This document shows positions 53,869 to 62,293 of a stretch of DNA of 64,000 nt, piece by piece (the first letter of the stretch is position 1; each line of letters opens with the position of its first letter). A program made the position numbers and the translations under genes. Source of the DNA: an uncultured Clostridium sp. (GTDB lineage: Bacteria > Bacillota > Clostridia > TANB77 > CAG-508); contig USGK01000003.1 in the NCBI GenBank assembly GCA_900554175.1, positions 1-64,000 of the forward strand, given 5' to 3'. A model generated the notes under the pieces. That model did no database searches and was not told where the DNA came from. It saw only the letters and a program-made list of their open reading frames with translations.

Positions 53869-54879
53869 TTAGTTACGTTCTTTACTATCTAAAACATCTA
53901 ACGTATCAAGTGCTTTTCCAGTTCCAAGTGCTACACATGATACAGTGTCTTGTGCAATCATAACATTTATTCCAGTTTTTTCTTGTAAAAGCTTATCTAA
54001 TCCATCTATTAAGCAACCTCCACCTGTCATATAAATTCCTTTGTCGCTTATATCTGCTGCAAGTTCTGGTGGTGTTTTTTCTAAAACAGAATGTACTGCA
54101 TCAACTATCATCATTGCAGGTTCAATCAATGCTTCTAGCATCTCTGTTGATCGAATGGTAACTGTTGTAGGAAGGCCTGTAATTAAATCTCTTCCTCTAA
54201 CATCCATTTCTGTATCTTGAATTTTTGGATATACACATCCTATATTAACTTTTAAATCCTCTGCCGTTCTTTCACCTATTGCTAAATTATGTTTTCTTTT
54301 TATATATTTTACTATATATTCATCAAATTTGTCTCCTGCAACTTTTATAGATGTACTTACAACTGAACCTCCAAGTGAAATTACTGCAATATCAGTGGTT
54401 CCCCCTCCGATATCTACTACCATATTTCCACATGGCTTAGATATGTCAATTCCTGCACCTATTGCTGCAGCTATTGGTTCTTCTATTAAATATACTTTTC
54501 TTGCTCCTGCTTGATTTGCTGCATCTATTACTGCTTTTTTTTCAACTTCTGTAACTCTAGATGGTATACAAATCATAATTCTTGGTGCAAATAAGGTTCT
54601 TCCGCCAACTTTATTAATAAAATATTTAAGCATTTTTTCTGTTACTGTGTAATCTGAAATTACTCCGTCTCTTAGCGGTCTTGTTGCTACAATATTTCCT
54701 GGTGTTCTTCCCAACATCCTTCTAGCTTCTTTTCCGACTGCTACAACTTCTCCTGTATTACTATCTACTGCAACAACAGAAGGTTCTCTTAAAACTATTC
54801 CTTTTCCTTTAACATATGCAATTACTGTTGCAGTTCCTAGATCTATACCTATATCTTGCCCAAATCCAAATTTAAACAT
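53869..54879 (-). CDS. mreB: rod shape-determining protein MreB/Mbl
   Basis: 336 residues, actin-like. Phosphate 1 DIGIDLGTATVIAYVKGKGI, connect and phosphate 2 NMVVDIGGGTTDIAVISLGG, adenosine motif IYMTGGGCLIDGLD. N-terminal MFKFGFGQD may be the amphipathic membrane helix. It is monocistronic: mreC and mreD do not follow, which suggests an Mbl or MreBH-type copy. The promoter has phased half-sites. Confidence 0.94.
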   Translation of the reverse strand: MFKFGFGQDIGIDLGTATVIAYVKGKGIVLREPSVVAVDSNTGEVVAVGKEARRMLGRTPGNIVATRPLRDGVISDYTVTEKMLKYFINKVGGRTLFAPRIMICIPSRVTEVEKKAVIDAANQAGARKVYLIEEPIAAAIGAGIDISKPCGNMVVDIGGGTTDIAVISLGGSVVSTSIKVAGDKFDEYIVKYIKRKHNLAIGERTAEDLKVNIGCVYPKIQDTEMDVRGRDLITGLPTTVTIRSTEMLEALIEPAMMIVDAVHSVLEKTPPELAADISDKGIYMTGGGCLIDGLDKLLQEKTGINVMIAQDTVSCVALGTGKALDTLDVLDSKERN

Positions 54880-54917
54880 ATTTAATAATCTTCTCCTTTG
54901 CTAAATCATAAAATTAT

Positions 54918-54966
54918 ATTATAACGTATTTCATTATTATTACATTTTTGTTACAATTATATTACA
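54918..54966 (-). promoter_or_regulatory. mreB -10 with three phased WalR/PhoP-type half-sites at the -35
   Basis: TATAAT at 54918-54923. The -35 position has no consensus but is overlapped by the first of three half-sites (TGTAAT, TGTAAC, TGTAAT on the minus strand at 54939, 54950 and 54961, 11 bp apart). A weak -35 replaced by direct-repeat boxes is typical of promoters activated by OmpR-family regulators. Confidence 0.6.
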
Positions 54967-55026
54967 TTATTTTAATTTTATCAATAGATATTTTAAATTT
55001 GTTTAAAAAGATTTATTATTAAAAAA

Positions 55027-55959
55027 TTATTTATTTTTTAACTCTAGAATTTCTTCTTTAGTAAGTCCTGTTGCTTGTTCTATTAATTCTATTTCTATTC
55101 CTAGTTTTAGCATTTTCTTTGCCGTTGATATTTTTTCTTCTTTGATCCCTAGGATTTTTCCTTCTTCAAGTCCAAGATTTTTACCTTCTTCAAGTCCAAG
55201 ATTTCTACCTTCTTCAAGTCCAATACTTTTTCCTTCTTCCAATCCTGCTGTTTTTGCATGTTTTAAAGCTGCCTGTTCTTCCATTTCTGATAACATTCTT
55301 ATTTCTGCTAGCCTTTTGACTTCTTCCTCTCCTGTTAATACATTATATTCTTCGTCTGCTTCTTTTATTATTTTACTTTCTTTTTTCGCCATATCGATTA
55401 GATCGCCCCTCTCTCCATCAATAAATGCTAACCATTGATTTACTTTTTCTTTCATATCTAGTGATATGTTTTCTCTGAATTTTTTTAGTTCAATATAATA
55501 GTATTCTGCAAAGTTATTATATTTATAATTTCTGTGTTTTTCTAAAACTCTTACCGTTTTTGTTACATAGTCCTGTAACTCAAATAAATTATAATCTAAT
55601 AATGCTATTATTATTACCTTTTTTAGTCCTTTATAGTATCTTCCTATGTTTCTTTGTTCTGTTATTTTCTTTGATGCATAAAATGTCGTTCTTTCTTCTA
55701 TATTTTTATAATCGTTTAGTTGCATTTCTATATCTACTATCTCTCCTGAACTCAATTCTACTTCTAAGTCTAGTATTCCATATTTTTCTTCTAATACTAT
55801 CTGTTCTAACCTAGCATCATGTTTTACTTGTTTTATTTTTACATTTTCTTCTAATACTGCATCTAAAAAATCTTTTAGAAATCTTTCGTTTCCTCTTTTA
55901 CTAAAAAATGCTTTAAATACAATATCATTTTTTAATTTTAATTTTTGTGTATTATTCAC
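55027..55959 (-). CDS. Rpn-family PD-(D/E)XK protein (recombination-promoting nuclease/transposase-like)
   Basis: 310 residues. N-terminal DIVFKAFFSKRGNERFLKDF and the nuclease core GILDLEVELSSGEIVDIEMQ (conserved D/E-x-E/Q) match the Rpn/PDDEXK transposase-like family. The C-terminus has an octapeptide GLEEGKNL-type repeat in four copies, then a helical tail IEQATGLTKEEILELK. Proteins of this group are often mobile and multi-copy. Confidence 0.85.
   Translation of the reverse strand: MNNTQKLKLKNDIVFKAFFSKRGNERFLKDFLDAVLEENVKIKQVKHDARLEQIVLEEKYGILDLEVELSSGEIVDIEMQLNDYKNIEERTTFYASKKITEQRNIGRYYKGLKKVIIIALLDYNLFELQDYVTKTVRVLEKHRNYKYNNFAEYYYIELKKFRENISLDMKEKVNQWLAFIDGERGDLIDMAKKESKIIKEADEEYNVLTGEEEVKRLAEIRMLSEMEEQAALKHAKTAGLEEGKSIGLEEGRNLGLEEGKNLGLEEGKILGIKEEKISTAKKMLKLGIEIELIEQATGLTKEEILELKNK
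55147..55250 (-). repeat. 24-base tandem repeat inside the Rpn gene
   Basis: Four in-frame copies of a 24-base unit encode GLEEGKSI, GLEEGRNL, GLEEGKNL and GLEEGKIL. Copy number probably varies between strains. Confidence 0.8.
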
Positions 55960-56279
55960 CGAAAATCCTCCTTATCTTATATTTGTATTTTATTGATTTT
56001 CGCCTCACTCCCTCTCCAAAATATTTTTTTGATTTTAGTTAAATTAGAAAAAAATTTTTGATGTCTAATTAAACTGAACTAATTTTTATTTTGCCTAACC
56101 TAAGTTGCATTTTTTTAATATACCCTTATTATACAGGCTTTTTCGGATTTGTCAACACTTTTTTTTTATAATAATTTCGTTTTCTATTATTAAAATCACA
56201 TTTTTTTATTATTTAAAAAATAAACGTCTAAATTTGCTTAACTTAGCATAGTTAAACAAATTTAAACGTTTATATATCT
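55960..56279. other. 320-base spacer between the Rpn gene and the Tad-like cluster
   Basis: AT-rich DNA with no open frame of note. Its right end holds the terminator of the Tad-like operon; the rest carries the upstream region of the Rpn gene, where I see a CCTCC-type ribosome binding site but no clear promoter. Confidence 0.5.
56222..56271 (-). terminator. terminator of the Tad-like operon
   Basis: Long stem: AAACGTTTAAATTTG paired with CAAATTTAGACGTTT, extended inward by TTAACT/AGTTAA, followed by ATTTTTT on the minus strand. It starts eight bases past the last gene's stop. Confidence 0.8.
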
Positions 56280-57974
56280 TTAATAATTTTTTAGATAATA
56301 CTTAAAATCTGTATCATGTGTTATTTTATATGAGCCATATCTTTCACGCGCAAGGGCAGTATAATAAGCTGCTTTTAATTTTTTATCAGCATCTCTCATG
56401 TACTTATACATATCTCCTTTTGATGTATCAACACTTGTTTGTGAAACTATACTTGTATATGAACCTGTGTATATATTATCTTTGTTAGCTCTTATTGGAA
56501 AATAATATGTTGTATTATCTCCATCTTTTATGTAATGTTTTTCAAAGTCAAGTTTAAATACACCCTTTAAATTATTATCTAGATTAATATCTCTTGCATT
56601 TGCTCTATGATACTGGTTATCAATATCAGTAGCAATATAAATAGAATTTTCGTCAACAAATTCTTTTGTTGTAGTATTTGCACTAACAGCATATCCATTA
56701 TATTTTTTTGTTCCAATATCTAAACCTTGTAAGAAACCTATAACAGATACATTATTTTCTATAGTCTCCCAATCTTCTTCAGATATTTTAGGCATTGCAA
56801 ATTGTATATCCTTTTCTGAATAGTTACTAAAACCAGCAATAGCTGCCGATAAATTAGTTTCTATTGTGTGTCTTATTACCGCCTTACGATGTTGATTAAA
56901 ATCTGAATCTGAATCTTGAATATATTTACCATCTATCTTTTTAAAGATTTCATAATTTCCATAATCCTTCATATTAACAAATTTTTTTGTCTCATTATCA
57001 TAATATCCAGCATCTGATGATTTAAGGTCACTAAGACCATAAGCCCCTCTAATTTTATTAATAAACTCAAAAGCTTCTTTATAGTAATAATATGCACTTT
57101 TATTTTCCTCTATAGCATTATAATATTTTTTATACAAATCTTCATTTTTTTCTTGAGAAACCTGGTTCACTTTTGTTCCATTAACAAGGTGAAAAACCTT
57201 ACCCTTCCCATCACCATCACTCGTATCCAAATAATATTTTGTCCCATTAATTTTAACATAATTAGTAAAATCATTAACAATATACTCTGAGGAATTTGAT
57301 TTCGGATAACCCTTATTAGAAATTTTCACATCACCATTTTCATAAAACTTAACTCCATCATATTCATAATAATTGCCATTTAAATCCATTCCAGATTTAA
57401 TTCCATCCATCAAATATCCCGAATCATCGACATAATTTTCTTGTAAAAATCCTTGAATCCTTATATAATTATCTAAAGAATATGTTATTACAAAATCATC
57501 TCCATTATTTCTTTGATACCTACAACTATAAAAAACATAAGACTTAATTCCTTCTACTAATGCACCATCTGTATAAGTAGAGTCACTTTTAACATTTTTC
57601 TGAGATAATGTATTGTAATATTTAGAATATATATAATACCCATCATACATAGTATACACAACAGCTGGAACATATTCTTGCATAACCGATGCTTTATATC
57701 CACTTAAACCGAAACTTGATTGTAATGATGCTAAATAAGTTGATGCTGATGCTTCGATGTTTTCCATTTTTGCAGTTACTACATCATTTTCTGTATCAAC
57801 TATTGAATTTGCTTGGTATACTTCTAAAGCATCATAAACGCAGTCTACTAAACGCCTATCATATATTGCTTGGTTTCTTATTGTGTTTATTTGTGCATCT
57901 AGATATAGTCCTAAAACTATATCGATTGGTAAAATTATTAAAAGAAAAATTATTGCCAAGTGCTGAATTTTCAT
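56280..57974 (-). CDS. TadE/TadG-like pseudopilin or surface protein, last gene of the Tad-like cluster
   Basis: 564 residues. The N-terminal helix LAIIFLLIILPIDIVLGLYL followed by DAQINTIRNQAIYDRRLVDCVYDALEVY resembles TadE/TadG proteins: one membrane anchor, then a helical stalk. A large, Tyr/Asn/Asp-rich extracellular domain follows with no recognised enzyme motif. Position at the end of a cluster with TadB/C-like and many short membrane proteins suggests a minor or tip subunit. Confidence 0.6.
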   Translation of the reverse strand: MKIQHLAIIFLLIILPIDIVLGLYLDAQINTIRNQAIYDRRLVDCVYDALEVYQANSIVDTENDVVTAKMENIEASASTYLASLQSSFGLSGYKASVMQEYVPAVVYTMYDGYYIYSKYYNTLSQKNVKSDSTYTDGALVEGIKSYVFYSCRYQRNNGDDFVITYSLDNYIRIQGFLQENYVDDSGYLMDGIKSGMDLNGNYYEYDGVKFYENGDVKISNKGYPKSNSSEYIVNDFTNYVKINGTKYYLDTSDGDGKGKVFHLVNGTKVNQVSQEKNEDLYKKYYNAIEENKSAYYYYKEAFEFINKIRGAYGLSDLKSSDAGYYDNETKKFVNMKDYGNYEIFKKIDGKYIQDSDSDFNQHRKAVIRHTIETNLSAAIAGFSNYSEKDIQFAMPKISEEDWETIENNVSVIGFLQGLDIGTKKYNGYAVSANTTTKEFVDENSIYIATDIDNQYHRANARDINLDNNLKGVFKLDFEKHYIKDGDNTTYYFPIRANKDNIYTGSYTSIVSQTSVDTSKGDMYKYMRDADKKLKAAYYTALARERYGSYKITHDTDFKYYLKNY

Positions 57975-58060
57975 CTTATGCTCCTTTCAAAACTGGTATT
58001 TTATAAATTTTGTTATAAATAAAAGCCTGTAAAAAACTTTACAAGCCCCTTTTTTTATTT

Positions 58061-58579
58061 TTATTGTGCTGTAGTTGTAACAACTCCAGAGCTAGAAGCA
58101 ACTATTGCTCCTGTTGTACTGTTTTTACCTAAGTACTTTGTTAATTGTTGAAATATTGTAGTATTTGTGCTTGTTACTTTTGCTGTAATAATATCCCCTT
58201 CCTTTAAAAGAAGTGTTCCATTATTATTATTTAACATATCAAGTATTTGTGTTGTATAATATGTTGTGTATGTACTTTTACTAGAAACAGTCCCTTCTGA
58301 TTGAATTGCTTTTTTTGAAGCATTTTCATCTAATCTTTGTAATTCCATTTCTACATCGAAAGAATTACCTGTTGCTGATATTTCTTTTAAATATGCCTCA
58401 TAATCAGAATATTTTAATTTTCCTGTTGTTCTAATTGTATCTACATATTGGTTTGTAGATGATTCTACAGCTACTTGGGCTGCCTTGTCAGTTTTTCCTG
58501 CCATTGTTATTAATGGATAACCAAACATTATTACTGCAGCAACAAATATTGCTAAAATTACAGATGCGTTATTTTCCAT
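58061..58579 (-). CDS. short MEN-type single-helix surface protein
   Basis: 172 residues, MENNASVILAIFVAAVIMFG at the N-terminus, then QVAVESSTNQYVDTIRTTGK, a stretch like the stalk region of TadE-like proteins. It has no basic leader or Gly before the helix, so no PilD site. The C-terminus is Ser/Thr rich. Second-last gene of the Tad-like cluster. Confidence 0.6.
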   Translation of the reverse strand: MENNASVILAIFVAAVIMFGYPLITMAGKTDKAAQVAVESSTNQYVDTIRTTGKLKYSDYEAYLKEISATGNSFDVEMELQRLDENASKKAIQSEGTVSSKSTYTTYYTTQILDMLNNNNGTLLLKEGDIITAKVTSTNTTIFQQLTKYLGKNSTTGAIVASSSGVVTTTAQ

Positions 58580-58592
58580 CTTAAAGACCTCC

Positions 58593-59276
58593 TTAATTAT
58601 TTATTTTTTCAATATAAGTAATAACTCTTGATTCTTTTTTGTTTGCGTCTGAAACATGATCACCACTATAGCTAGGATCACGTGATGGGTCACTCTCTCC
58701 TAAAGGATAAGTGTCTGCTTCATAGTAAACTCCTGTGTATTCTATAAAAGTTTTATCTTTAAGTAATTCATATAATCCTGCCTTTAAGGTATTGTTTATA
58801 TATTCTTTATCATTCTGTGCAGTTGGTATATCAAATACTAAAATATAATCATTGCTATTAATTATTTGATCTCCACTTGATTTATATTTTTGTTCTTTCA
58901 CTACTGTCGCTCCATTTTTTAGGCAGTTTGCGTAATCTTCCAACTCTTTACCTGAGTCAAACTTCTCATAATTTGTAGAATTTCCATTTCCTAATTTTAT
59001 TACAACAGTATAATTCTCTTTATAAACTCTATAAAGAGAATTTGATACTGTATCAATTCCAACTGTTCTTTTCTCATCTGAACTACTTATATAGTTTATA
59101 TATTTAGTTTTCCCATTTTCATCTTTAGTTGTTGCAGTATCTACCTTTTCCTTTGATAAGATTAAATCTTCTAGGTCATTTCTAAAGGTTGAGAAGGATG
59201 ATAAAGTTAATGTAAGTGCTAACATAAATATTAATACTGCTGCTGCCATATATAGAGCTTCTACAGAATTTTCCAT
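58593..59276 (-). CDS. MEN-type single-helix surface protein
   Basis: 227 residues, MENSVEALYMAAAVLIFMLA at the N-terminus, a hydrophobic helix and then a soluble domain with no recognised motif. It shares the Met-Glu-Asn start and architecture with its neighbours but not the rest of their sequence. Follows the paired paralogues. Confidence 0.6.
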   Translation of the reverse strand: MENSVEALYMAAAVLIFMLALTLTLSSFSTFRNDLEDLILSKEKVDTATTKDENGKTKYINYISSSDEKRTVGIDTVSNSLYRVYKENYTVVIKLGNGNSTNYEKFDSGKELEDYANCLKNGATVVKEQKYKSSGDQIINSNDYILVFDIPTAQNDKEYINNTLKAGLYELLKDKTFIEYTGVYYEADTYPLGESDPSRDPSYSGDHVSDANKKESRVITYIEKINN

Positions 59277-59314
59277 GATTTATCATCCTTTCTTTATTAT
59301 AAATTATAACATAT

Positions 59315-59836
59315 CTAATTTTGATAAATATTAATTTTAGAAACTAATCCGTCTTTATAGTTGCACTCAACAATATAATTTTCACCTGTTTTAACAGCAA
59401 GCTGTGGTACGGTTGCCAAAGCATTATACTTCTCAAGAGTACAACTTGCATAATCTTTGATCCTCTTTGCAGTGTCTTTACCTCCCGCATTAGACGAAAT
59501 TATTTCACCATTTGAATTTCCTGATATAACAATATAAGAGCTATTATAATTTAATGGTTTATAACATACCATTACATAGCTACCTTTTCCATTAGTAGCT
59601 GTAGCCTGATTGGTAGCAATAACTTGTTGTATTAAAGAATTAACTCTTGAACCTGCTACACTATCTCCTTCATATGCTGTGAATTTTGCATTAAATGATT
59701 GTATTTCTTGTTCACTTAAATTTGTATTATCTGTTACATTTCTTACATTATTTACCACTATTAATCCTAATGATATTATAACTATCGCAAGTAGGATTGC
59801 CCCTGCAATAATAAGTGCTTTAGAAGCATTCTCCAT
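59315..59836 (-). CDS. MENASKAL-family single-helix protein, paralogue 4
   Basis: 173 residues. The first 60 residues are almost the same as in the gene just upstream (MENASKALIIAGAILLAIVI, NVTDNTNLSEQEIQ, FNAKF). After that the sequences diverge into different C-terminal domains. A shared export/assembly segment with variable displayed domains is the simplest reading. Confidence 0.65.
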   Translation of the reverse strand: MENASKALIIAGAILLAIVIISLGLIVVNNVRNVTDNTNLSEQEIQSFNAKFTAYEGDSVAGSRVNSLIQQVIATNQATATNGKGSYVMVCYKPLNYNSSYIVISGNSNGEIISSNAGGKDTAKRIKDYASCTLEKYNALATVPQLAVKTGENYIVECNYKDGLVSKINIYQN

Positions 59837-60238
59837 TTTTTATTTCTCCTTCCAAAATTATTTCTCAATTGTAATTTTGTTAACTAAAGCGTTATTATAT
59901 GTAAGTGTTACTTTGTATGTTGATCCTGTAGCTATTCCTGTAATTTCTTCTGGTTTAGCATTATCCTGTGTACCATATTTAAAAGTAACTTGTTTATCAC
60001 TATTACTTGCATTAGAAGAAATAGCAGTTTGAAGCAGTGCTTTTACCTTTGTTCCTGATACGTTTGTTCCTTCATATGGTGTAAATTTTGCATTAAATGC
60101 TTGTATTTCTTGTTCACTCAAGTTTGTATTGTCTGTTACATTCCTTGTATTGTTTACTACTATTAATCCTAATGATATTATAACTATTGCAAGTAGGATT
60201 GCCCCTGCAATAATTAATGCTTTTGAAGCGTTTTCCAT
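59646..60238 (-). repeat. tandem duplication of the 5' part of two MENASKAL genes
   Basis: The first roughly 190 bases of the genes starting at 60238 and 59836 are nearly identical (differences mostly at third positions), while their 3' parts are unrelated. This is a partial duplication or a conversion tract. Confidence 0.7.
59858..60238 (-). CDS. MENASKAL-family single-helix protein, paralogue 3
   Basis: 126 residues, smallest member. Helix at residues 8-30, then the FNAKFTPYEG segment and a small beta-rich domain (VTFKYGT, TYKVTLTYNN). DNA identity with the next gene over the first 190 bases is high, so the duplication is recent. Confidence 0.65.
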   Translation of the reverse strand: MENASKALIIAGAILLAIVIISLGLIVVNNTRNVTDNTNLSEQEIQAFNAKFTPYEGTNVSGTKVKALLQTAISSNASNSDKQVTFKYGTQDNAKPEEITGIATGSTYKVTLTYNNALVNKITIEK

Positions 60239-60327
60239 AATAATTCCTCCTTATATTTTTTCTTTTATATTTTTCTAGATATAAACTCATTATGGATATA
60301 ATTCATATCTAACATAAAAATCTTTTG

Positions 60328-60759
60328 TTATATGCTCTTTTGTTCAAACAACATATATTTTATTTGTTTTGAATTTGAATGATATTCTATTTTTGTACAT
60401 TCAAATTTTATGTTGCTATAATACTGTACAAATGTTGTCATTCCTCCATTATAAAGTGTTTCCATACTATAAAGTGTATCATTGTCTGTAATTTTAATTT
60501 CAACCTTTATTGAATTTGTTTCATTTTCAATGTAATTTCCATTTTTATCTTTTTCTATTCTATTTAATTCGTTGTCATTTACTGCCCTATTTACAATTGT
60601 AGCTACATCTGAACCATATAACTCTTTTTGGTAATAAGACTCATATTTAGAATTAAATTCTTTTATTTTGCTATATTCATCTTTATAGTTGTAATACTTT
60701 ATTGCTAGCAGAATTAAAACAATTATTACTGCTGTAATAAAAGCTAATATTTTTTTCAT
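60328..60759 (-). CDS. single-helix protein of the same cluster, divergent start
   Basis: 143 residues, N-terminus MKKILAFITAVIIVLILLAI in place of MENASKAL. The following EFNSKYESYYQKELYGSDVATIVN keeps the same E-F-N-x-K pattern and spacing as the paralogues, so it is a diverged member. No function recognised. Confidence 0.55.
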   Translation of the reverse strand: MKKILAFITAVIIVLILLAIKYYNYKDEYSKIKEFNSKYESYYQKELYGSDVATIVNRAVNDNELNRIEKDKNGNYIENETNSIKVEIKITDNDTLYSMETLYNGGMTTFVQYYSNIKFECTKIEYHSNSKQIKYMLFEQKSI

Positions 60760-60862
60760 TTATTGACAGCTCCTTACTTATTATAACATTTTATGTTTTT
60801 TTTTGCAATATTTAATAAAATTTTTAAACAGCATTTATACACTAAAAATATTTTTTATTTAC

Positions 60863-61384
60863 TTACCATTCATCATGCTTATGTGTAGTAATTTTCATTT
60901 TATTTACTTTACCATTTTTATATTCATTTCTATTTATCGAAAAAGTAAAATAATACAGTAAGTCATTCTTTTTTTCGTAAGTAACATTGCCATTAGAATC
61001 TTTAACCTTCACCTTAATATCTGACATTATAGTTAAATTTTTTATAAATTGATCACTATCATAACCTGTTTGAATAAAACCGCTAGTTGGAGCATTAGCC
61101 TCTGATCCAACATCACTGTCATAATAATATCCTATATTTTTTCTTGATATATTATTTTCAACAACTAAATTCATAATAGATACAATATCATTGGGAGTCA
61201 ATTCTTTGTTTTCATAAAATTCAAACTTTGCATTAAACTCACTAACCTCTTTTTCACTCATTCTTGCCAACATTTTTTCTGAATGATCATGATAAACACC
61301 GTATAGATACACACCAAACGATGCTACTATCATTGTAATAAGAACACCACCTGCAATTAACAGTGCTTTTGACGCATTTTCCAT
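60863..61384 (-). CDS. MENASKAL-family single-helix protein, paralogue 2
   Basis: 173 residues: MENASKALLIAGGVLITMIV helix, then EVSEFNAKFEFYENKELTPN, and a soluble domain with a His-rich end (TTHKHDEW). The gene follows its upstream neighbour by 18 bases with a good ribosome binding site. Confidence 0.65.
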   Translation of the reverse strand: MENASKALLIAGGVLITMIVASFGVYLYGVYHDHSEKMLARMSEKEVSEFNAKFEFYENKELTPNDIVSIMNLVVENNISRKNIGYYYDSDVGSEANAPTSGFIQTGYDSDQFIKNLTIMSDIKVKVKDSNGNVTYEKKNDLLYYFTFSINRNEYKNGKVNKMKITTHKHDEW

Positions 61385-61402
61385 ACTATATTTATCCTTT
61401 CT

Positions 61403-62275
61403 TTATTCAATTTCACCTGTAAATTCAAAAGTTAACTCGTTTACTTTTCCAGTAGTATCATCATATTTTAAACTTGTGCATTTAAATTTTGCTTTTGTGA
61501 ATTGAGAATATTCATAATATTGATACATCTTAATACCATTATCGTTTAACATGGAAAGATATTGCTCTTTTACATTTTCGTACGTTTTATTTTTCCCTTT
61601 TAAATTTTCACTGTATGTACTACTTTGTGTAATTGATTCATATTTAAGAATAGCATTAAGCATTTTAGTAATCTTTTTATTTTCATCAGTACCTGCATCG
61701 CTTACGATCTCCCATTTTTTCGTCGTATTATTATAGCTACAAATTTCTTTCAAAATTATTTTATCTATATTTTTCGTTAGTCCTTTTAGATACTTACTAT
61801 CTTTTTCTAACTCTCTTGCGTTTTTATTAAACTTTTCTAAACTTGATTCGTTATTTTTATTCAAATAACTATTCTCTTCTATAAGCTTATTTTTAGATTC
61901 ATCTAATAAATAAAAATTTCCATCATAGCTTAATTTATTTTTTGCATCATCATTTTGATTACCTTTCCACAAAATAATAGAAATCTTCACCGGATTAGCT
62001 TTAACATCGTTTCCTTCTGAAGTTTCACTAGACAATCTTTCATTGTAATCAATAATCTTATTAGATAACGAAATCAACTCATACCCTGCAACATCGTTTC
62101 TATTATACCTTGTAAACTGTTCGTTAAATTTAGTTTTATCTTCAGTCATTTTAAGTTCTTCTTCAGAAGCATAATAGTTTGAAATATTTCCTTTAACTAA
62201 TAAAACTAAACTTACTAAAATAATAAGTATAAGTATTCCACCTGCAATAAGCAAAGCTTTTGATGCATTCTCCAT
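61403..62275 (-). CDS. MENASKAL-family single-helix protein, paralogue 1
   Basis: 290 residues, longest member. MENASKALLIAGGILILIIL helix, then KFNEQFTRYNRNDVAGYELI, a Lys/Asn-rich middle and a C-terminal domain with FKCTSLKYDDTTGKVNELTF that recurs in form in the 60328 gene (FECTKIEYHSNSKQIKYMLF). It directly follows the TadB/C-like gene. Confidence 0.65.
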   Translation of the reverse strand: MENASKALLIAGGILILIILVSLVLLVKGNISNYYASEEELKMTEDKTKFNEQFTRYNRNDVAGYELISLSNKIIDYNERLSSETSEGNDVKANPVKISIILWKGNQNDDAKNKLSYDGNFYLLDESKNKLIEENSYLNKNNESSLEKFNKNARELEKDSKYLKGLTKNIDKIILKEICSYNNTTKKWEIVSDAGTDENKKITKMLNAILKYESITQSSTYSENLKGKNKTYENVKEQYLSMLNDNGIKMYQYYEYSQFTKAKFKCTSLKYDDTTGKVNELTFEFTGEIE

Positions 62276-62293
62276 TATGCTTCCTCCTTAATC

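Noticed and set aside
55027..55959. Rpn gene as part of an active transposon
   Set aside because: No inverted repeats or target duplications were seen around it; the protein family is nuclease-like but commonly stands alone.
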